DNA of 8,591 nt from Oscillospiraceae bacterium. GTDB taxonomy: Bacteria; Bacillota; Clostridia; Oscillospirales; Ruminococcaceae. Positions within the stretch are counted from its first letter, which is position 1; each line of letters opens with the position of its first letter. The translations under genes and the position numbers were made by a program. The notes beneath the pieces were generated by a model. That model saw only the letters and a list, made by a program, of their open reading frames with translations. It ran no database searches and had not been told where the DNA came from. The DNA is taken from NCBI GenBank assembly GCA_022511485.1, contig JAFLUJ010000293.1, positions 1-8,591 of the forward strand, written 5' to 3'. Below are positions 6,007-8,591 of the stretch, one piece after another.

Positions 6007-7220
6007 TATTTCTTACCTCCCTTTGAAGACTTCTTGCCCTGTTTTTTGGACTTAGTATCGGCTTTCTCAGCCTTCTTTTCATTTTCTTCGGCTTTGGAAT
6101 CCGCTTCCTCAGCCTTCTTTTCATATTCCCCGTCTTTTGGATCGGCTTCCTCAGCTTTTTTCTCGTACTCTTCGGCTTTGGAGTCAGACTCCCCGGCTTT
6201 CTTCTCGTACTCTTCGGCTTTTGCGTCAGCTTCCGCTGCCTTTTCCTCGGTGCTGTTTTCCGGGGACTTCTTTGTCTTTATGACAACATTGTCTCCCATA
6301 GTGATCCTCAGGAAGATGTCCTCCAGCGTCATTTCCGATGATTTAAGTCCAAGGATGACCCAGTTGCGGGAAACTACTCTCTTGAAAAGCTCACGGCGGA
6401 TATCCGTGTTCTCTTTCGTTTCGATCTCGTAATCGTAAATGCCCTTTTCCCGCTCCATATCCGCGACGACCTTCACAACTCCGGAAATGCTCTTGATGGT
6501 TTTGAGGATCTCCTCTCTCGGACCGTCGATACGTGCAATGAGCCTGTGGTCTGTGCTTATGTTTTTGGTGAGATTTTCGGTAGTATCGTCTGCGGCGATC
6601 TTTCCTCCGTTGATGATGATGATCCTGTCACAAACCGCCTGAATTTCCGAAAGTATATGTGAGGAAAGAATAACAGTATGCTTCTTTCCGAGACGCTTGA
6701 TAAGAGTTCTTATCTCGATTATCTGCTTAGGGTCGAGACCGACTGTAGGCTCGTCCAGAATAAGGATAGGAGGATTTCCCACCAGTGCCTGTGCAAGACC
6801 TACTCTCTGTTTGTAGCCTTTGGAAAGATTCCGGATTATACGGTCATAAACGTCGGTTATCATGACCAGATTGCAGACATCTGCAAGGTGAGCCTTTCTG
6901 GGAAGCTTACATTTTTTCAGGTCATAGATAAAATTAAGGTAGTCCTTGACGGTCATATCAAGGTAAAGGGGAGGTATCTCAGGGAGATAACCGATATTCT
7001 TCTTTGCCTCAATAGGATCTTCAAGAATGTCGATGCCGTTTATGAGCGCTTTTCCCGATGTTGAGGAAATATACCCGGTCAGCATATTCATTGTTGTGGA
7101 TTTACCTGCACCGTTTGGTCCGAGAAAGCCTAATATCTCTCCGTCGTTTACAGTAAAGGAAAGATCGTCAACAGCTTTTTTCACACCGTACTGTTTGGTC
7201 AGGTTCTGTACTTCGATCAT
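6006..7220 (-). CDS. ABC transporter ATPase, GldA-like, with repetitive charged C-terminal tail
   Basis: Numbering is from the ATG at 7220 (404 residues). Residues 1-215 are a standard ATP-binding domain: Walker A GPNGAGKST (34-42), a Q-loop region GYLPE with Glu where Gln is usual (common in this subfamily), signature LSKGYKQR (132-139), Walker B ILILDEPT (152-159), D-loop GLDP (161-164) and the switch His 188. Residues about 225-305 resemble DUF4162, the regulatory domain often attached to these ATPases. From residue 315 the sequence becomes highly charged, with four 14-residue repeats (334-389) and a Lys-rich end. The usual family length is about 300-320, so the tail adds roughly 90 residues. 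An in-frame ATG at 7238 is rejected because no ribosome binding site precedes it, while AGGCGG lies 8 bases before 7220. It is the first gene of a four-gene operon and powers the permease encoded next. Confidence 0.93.
   Translation of the reverse strand: MIEVQNLTKQYGVKKAVDDLSFTVNDGEILGFLGPNGAGKSTTMNMLTGYISSTSGKALINGIDILEDPIEAKKNIGYLPEIPPLYLDMTVKDYLNFIYDLKKCKLPRKAHLADVCNLVMITDVYDRIIRNLSKGYKQRVGLAQALVGNPPILILDEPTVGLDPKQIIEIRTLIKRLGKKHTVILSSHILSEIQAVCDRIIIINGGKIAADDTTENLTKNISTDHRLIARIDGPREEILKTIKSISGVVKVVADMEREKGIYDYEIETKENTDIRRELFKRVVSRNWVILGLKSSEMTLEDIFLRITMGDNVVIKTKKSPENSTEEKAAEADAKAEEYEKKAGESDSKAEEYEKKAEEADPKDGEYEKKAEEADSKAEENEKKAEKADTKSKKQGKKSSKGGKK
6054..6221 (-). repeat. Four tandem 42-bp units encoding a 14-residue charged repeat
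   Basis: Within the ATPase tail the unit KAEEYEKKAEEADS occurs four times in register, with variants (GESDS, DPKDG, ENEKK). Degenerate partial units lie on both sides. The DNA repeats too, with recurring versions of TCCTCAGCCTTCTTTTC on the + strand. Fourteen residues equal two heptads, with Ala and Tyr in the a/d positions, so an Ala-rich coiled coil or a single charged helix is likely. Such tandem DNA can change copy number by slippage. Confidence 0.85.
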
Positions 7221-7228
7221 GTAACAGC

Positions 7229-7234
7229 CGCCTT
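7229..7234 (-). promoter_or_regulatory. Ribosome binding site deciding the ATPase start
   Basis: AGGCGG on the - strand, within AAAGGCGG, lies 8 bases before the ATG at 7220. If translation began at 7238 these bases would encode Lys-Gly-Gly. No purine-rich site precedes 7238, which favours the internal ATG. MIEVQNLTKQYG is also the usual family N-terminus. Confidence 0.65.
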
Positions 7235-7247
7235 TCATGATAATTAT

Positions 7248-7276
7248 ATATTAAGCCGTAATATCTGAGGAAGCAA
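7248..7276 (-). promoter_or_regulatory. Weak candidate promoter of the ABC operon
   Basis: On the - strand TTGCTT (7276-7271) and TAATAT (7253-7248) are separated by 17 bases, in the AT-rich gap between gltX and the ATPase gene. Transcription would begin near 7241, giving a leader of about 20 bases to the ATG at 7220 and leaving almost none for the ATG at 7238. Matches to consensus are only partial, and cotranscription from gltX is an alternative. Confidence 0.35.
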
Positions 7277-7348
7277 TTTACCATGCATTAGATATTTTAG
7301 CAATTCATTGTGTTTATTATGTGACAGGTCAGTAAAAATTAGTTATCA

Positions 7349-8591
7349 TTAACCGAGCTTTTCCAAAGCCTTCTTTATTCTTGCAATACTCTCGTTTTTT
7401 CCAAGAATAGCCGCCAGCTCGATACCGCCGCCGGGAGTGAGTGCCTTGCCCGAAAGCGCCACCCTTACCGGCCAGAGCATCCAGCCGTTTTTTACCCCCT
7501 GCTTTTCGATCTCCGCAAATACTGCACTGTGGATATTCTCCTCGTTCCAGTCCGCTTCGGAGATCCCCTCCAGTACAGGAAGAACAGCGTTCAGTGCGGG
7601 AACTGCTGTCTCCGCGTTGGTCTTCATCTTCTTGTTGAAATAAAGCTCGTTATCATAGTCAGGGAGTGTATCAATAAAGTCCACCTTCTCCGGGATCTCA
7701 GTCAGAAGCTCCGTTCTTGGCTGTAATACCTTTACGAGGACGTCGATGTCGATGTCCTCCCTTTTGCAGGTCTGTCTTATATAAGGCAGTGCAAGGGACT
7801 TGAACTCCTCATGGGGAAGTCCTCTCAGCCACTCCGCATTTATTGCTTTCATCTTCACTGCGTCAAATATAGCCGGAGACTTTGAAAGTCCGCTTATATC
7901 GAACTCCTTTATAAGCTCATCCAATGTGAAAATTTCCTGCTCTCCCTTGGGCGCCCAGCCCAGAAGCGCAATATAGTTCAGTATTGCAGGAATGTAATAT
8001 CCCTTCTCCACAAAGTCTCCGAAGTAAGCGTCGCCGTCACGCTTGGAAAGCTTGTGGGAGGCGTCCCTCATAATATGCTCAACATGGATATATGTGGGGA
8101 CTTCCCAGCCGAATGCCTGATAGAGCAGATTATACTTAGGCGCAGAGGAAAGATACTCGTTACCTCTTACAACATGGGTTATCTCCATAAGATGATCGTC
8201 CACGATATTGGCGAAATTGTATGTGGGCATACCGTCCGCCTTGATAAGTATCTGATCGTCAAGGTCGGCATTGGGAACGGAAATATCCCCGTAAAGCTCG
8301 TCGTGAAAGGTAGTAGTGCCGTCAAGAGGGACTTTCTGTCTTATTACATAGGGAGTGCCCTCTGCAAGAAGCTTGTCCACCTCGTCCTTCGGAAGCTCCC
8401 GGCAGTGACGGTCATATGTGGGAGTGATACCCTTGGCTCTCTGCTCCTCGTGAACCTTTTCCATACGCTCCTTTGTGCAGAAGCAGTAGTAGGCGTGTCC
8501 TGTCTCAATAAGCTTTTCAGCGTATTCCTTATAGAGACCCATACGCTCCGACTGAATGTAGGGACCCGTAGGACCTCCGATATCGGGACCC
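7349..8591 (-). CDS. gltX: Glutamyl-tRNA synthetase, N-terminus outside window
   Basis: The enzyme charges tRNA-Glu (in some bacteria also tRNA-Gln) with glutamate in the cytoplasm. The frame stays open to the window edge: 16 codons before the Met at 8542 read GPDIGGPTGPYIQSER, so that Met is internal and the true start lies beyond 8591. About 413 residues are visible, against some 480-490 in the family, so only the first 70-odd, including the HIGH motif, are missing. The class I ATP-binding motif KLSKR is at 8039-8053. Other hallmarks are GMPTYNFANIVDDHLMEITHVVRGNEY, here given as GMPTYNF and HVVRGNEYL, plus LNYIALLGW and GLSKSPAIFD. The zinc-knuckle region has C-x-C and a third Cys 27 residues on, but Glu where E. 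coli has the final His. The C-terminal anticodon-binding part ends normally (IARIKKALEKLG). No clear terminator follows. Confidence 0.97.
   Translation of the reverse strand, partial: GPDIGGPTGPYIQSERMGLYKEYAEKLIETGHAYYCFCTKERMEKVHEEQRAKGITPTYDRHCRELPKDEVDKLLAEGTPYVIRQKVPLDGTTTFHDELYGDISVPNADLDDQILIKADGMPTYNFANIVDDHLMEITHVVRGNEYLSSAPKYNLLYQAFGWEVPTYIHVEHIMRDASHKLSKRDGDAYFGDFVEKGYYIPAILNYIALLGWAPKGEQEIFTLDELIKEFDISGLSKSPAIFDAVKMKAINAEWLRGLPHEEFKSLALPYIRQTCKREDIDIDVLVKVLQPRTELLTEIPEKVDFIDTLPDYDNELYFNKKMKTNAETAVPALNAVLPVLEGISEADWNEENIHSAVFAEIEKQGVKNGWMLWPVRVALSGKALTPGGGIELAAILGKNESIARIKKALEKLG

Noticed and set aside
6034..6432. Ser/Phe/Ala-rich + strand open frame (SAFFSYSS repeats)
   Set aside because: It is the complement of the 14-residue repeat tail of the ATPase; its repetition is a by-product of the coding repeat.
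7236..7238. ATG as start of the ATPase gene
   Set aside because: There is no ribosome binding site upstream, and the following bases are themselves the ribosome binding site of the ATG at 7220.

Overview
The window looks like chromosomal DNA of a low-to-mid G+C Gram-positive gut or rumen bacterium, most likely a Clostridia member close to Ruminococcus (Oscillospiraceae). This placement is inference. It rests on the BspA-type leucine-rich-repeat style, strong AAGGAGG ribosome binding sites, a consensus sigma-A promoter and the small conserved protein at 1701-1991. No RNA gene, insertion sequence, CRISPR array or phage gene was seen.

Layout. On the + strand, 1-1664 holds two tandem BspA-like leucine-rich-repeat genes. 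The first is cut by the left edge; the second is complete with a signal peptide. They are 14 bp apart, share a closely related C-terminal module, and end at a bidirectional terminator (1671-1702). Everything to the right is on the - strand. A 96-residue protein of unknown function (1701-1991) has its own near-consensus promoter (2076-2104). Next comes an AT-rich spacer ending in a dense palindromic cluster (2233-2339) that touches the stop codon of the following gene.

The centre (2340-7220) is one compact four-gene operon, read from right to left: a GldA-like ABC ATPase, a six-helix GldF-like ABC-2 permease, a GldG-like membrane-anchored auxiliary protein and a DUF4340 protein. Two junctions are TAATG stop/start overlaps and the third is a 17-bp gap, so the products are probably made together and form one membrane complex. 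The ATPase carries an unusual C-terminal tail with four 14-residue charged repeats and a Lys-rich end. In Bacteroidetes GldA/F/G belong to gliding motility; here no other gliding gene is visible and the substrate is unknown.

At the right edge lies the C-terminal part of glutamyl-tRNA synthetase (gltX, 7349-8591), cut by the window end. No convincing terminator separates it from the ABC operon, though a weak promoter candidate lies between them.

The observations most worth following are the repeat-tailed Gld-type transporter, the palindromic cluster at its 3' end, and the paired LRR genes that share an abruptly ending C-terminal module.
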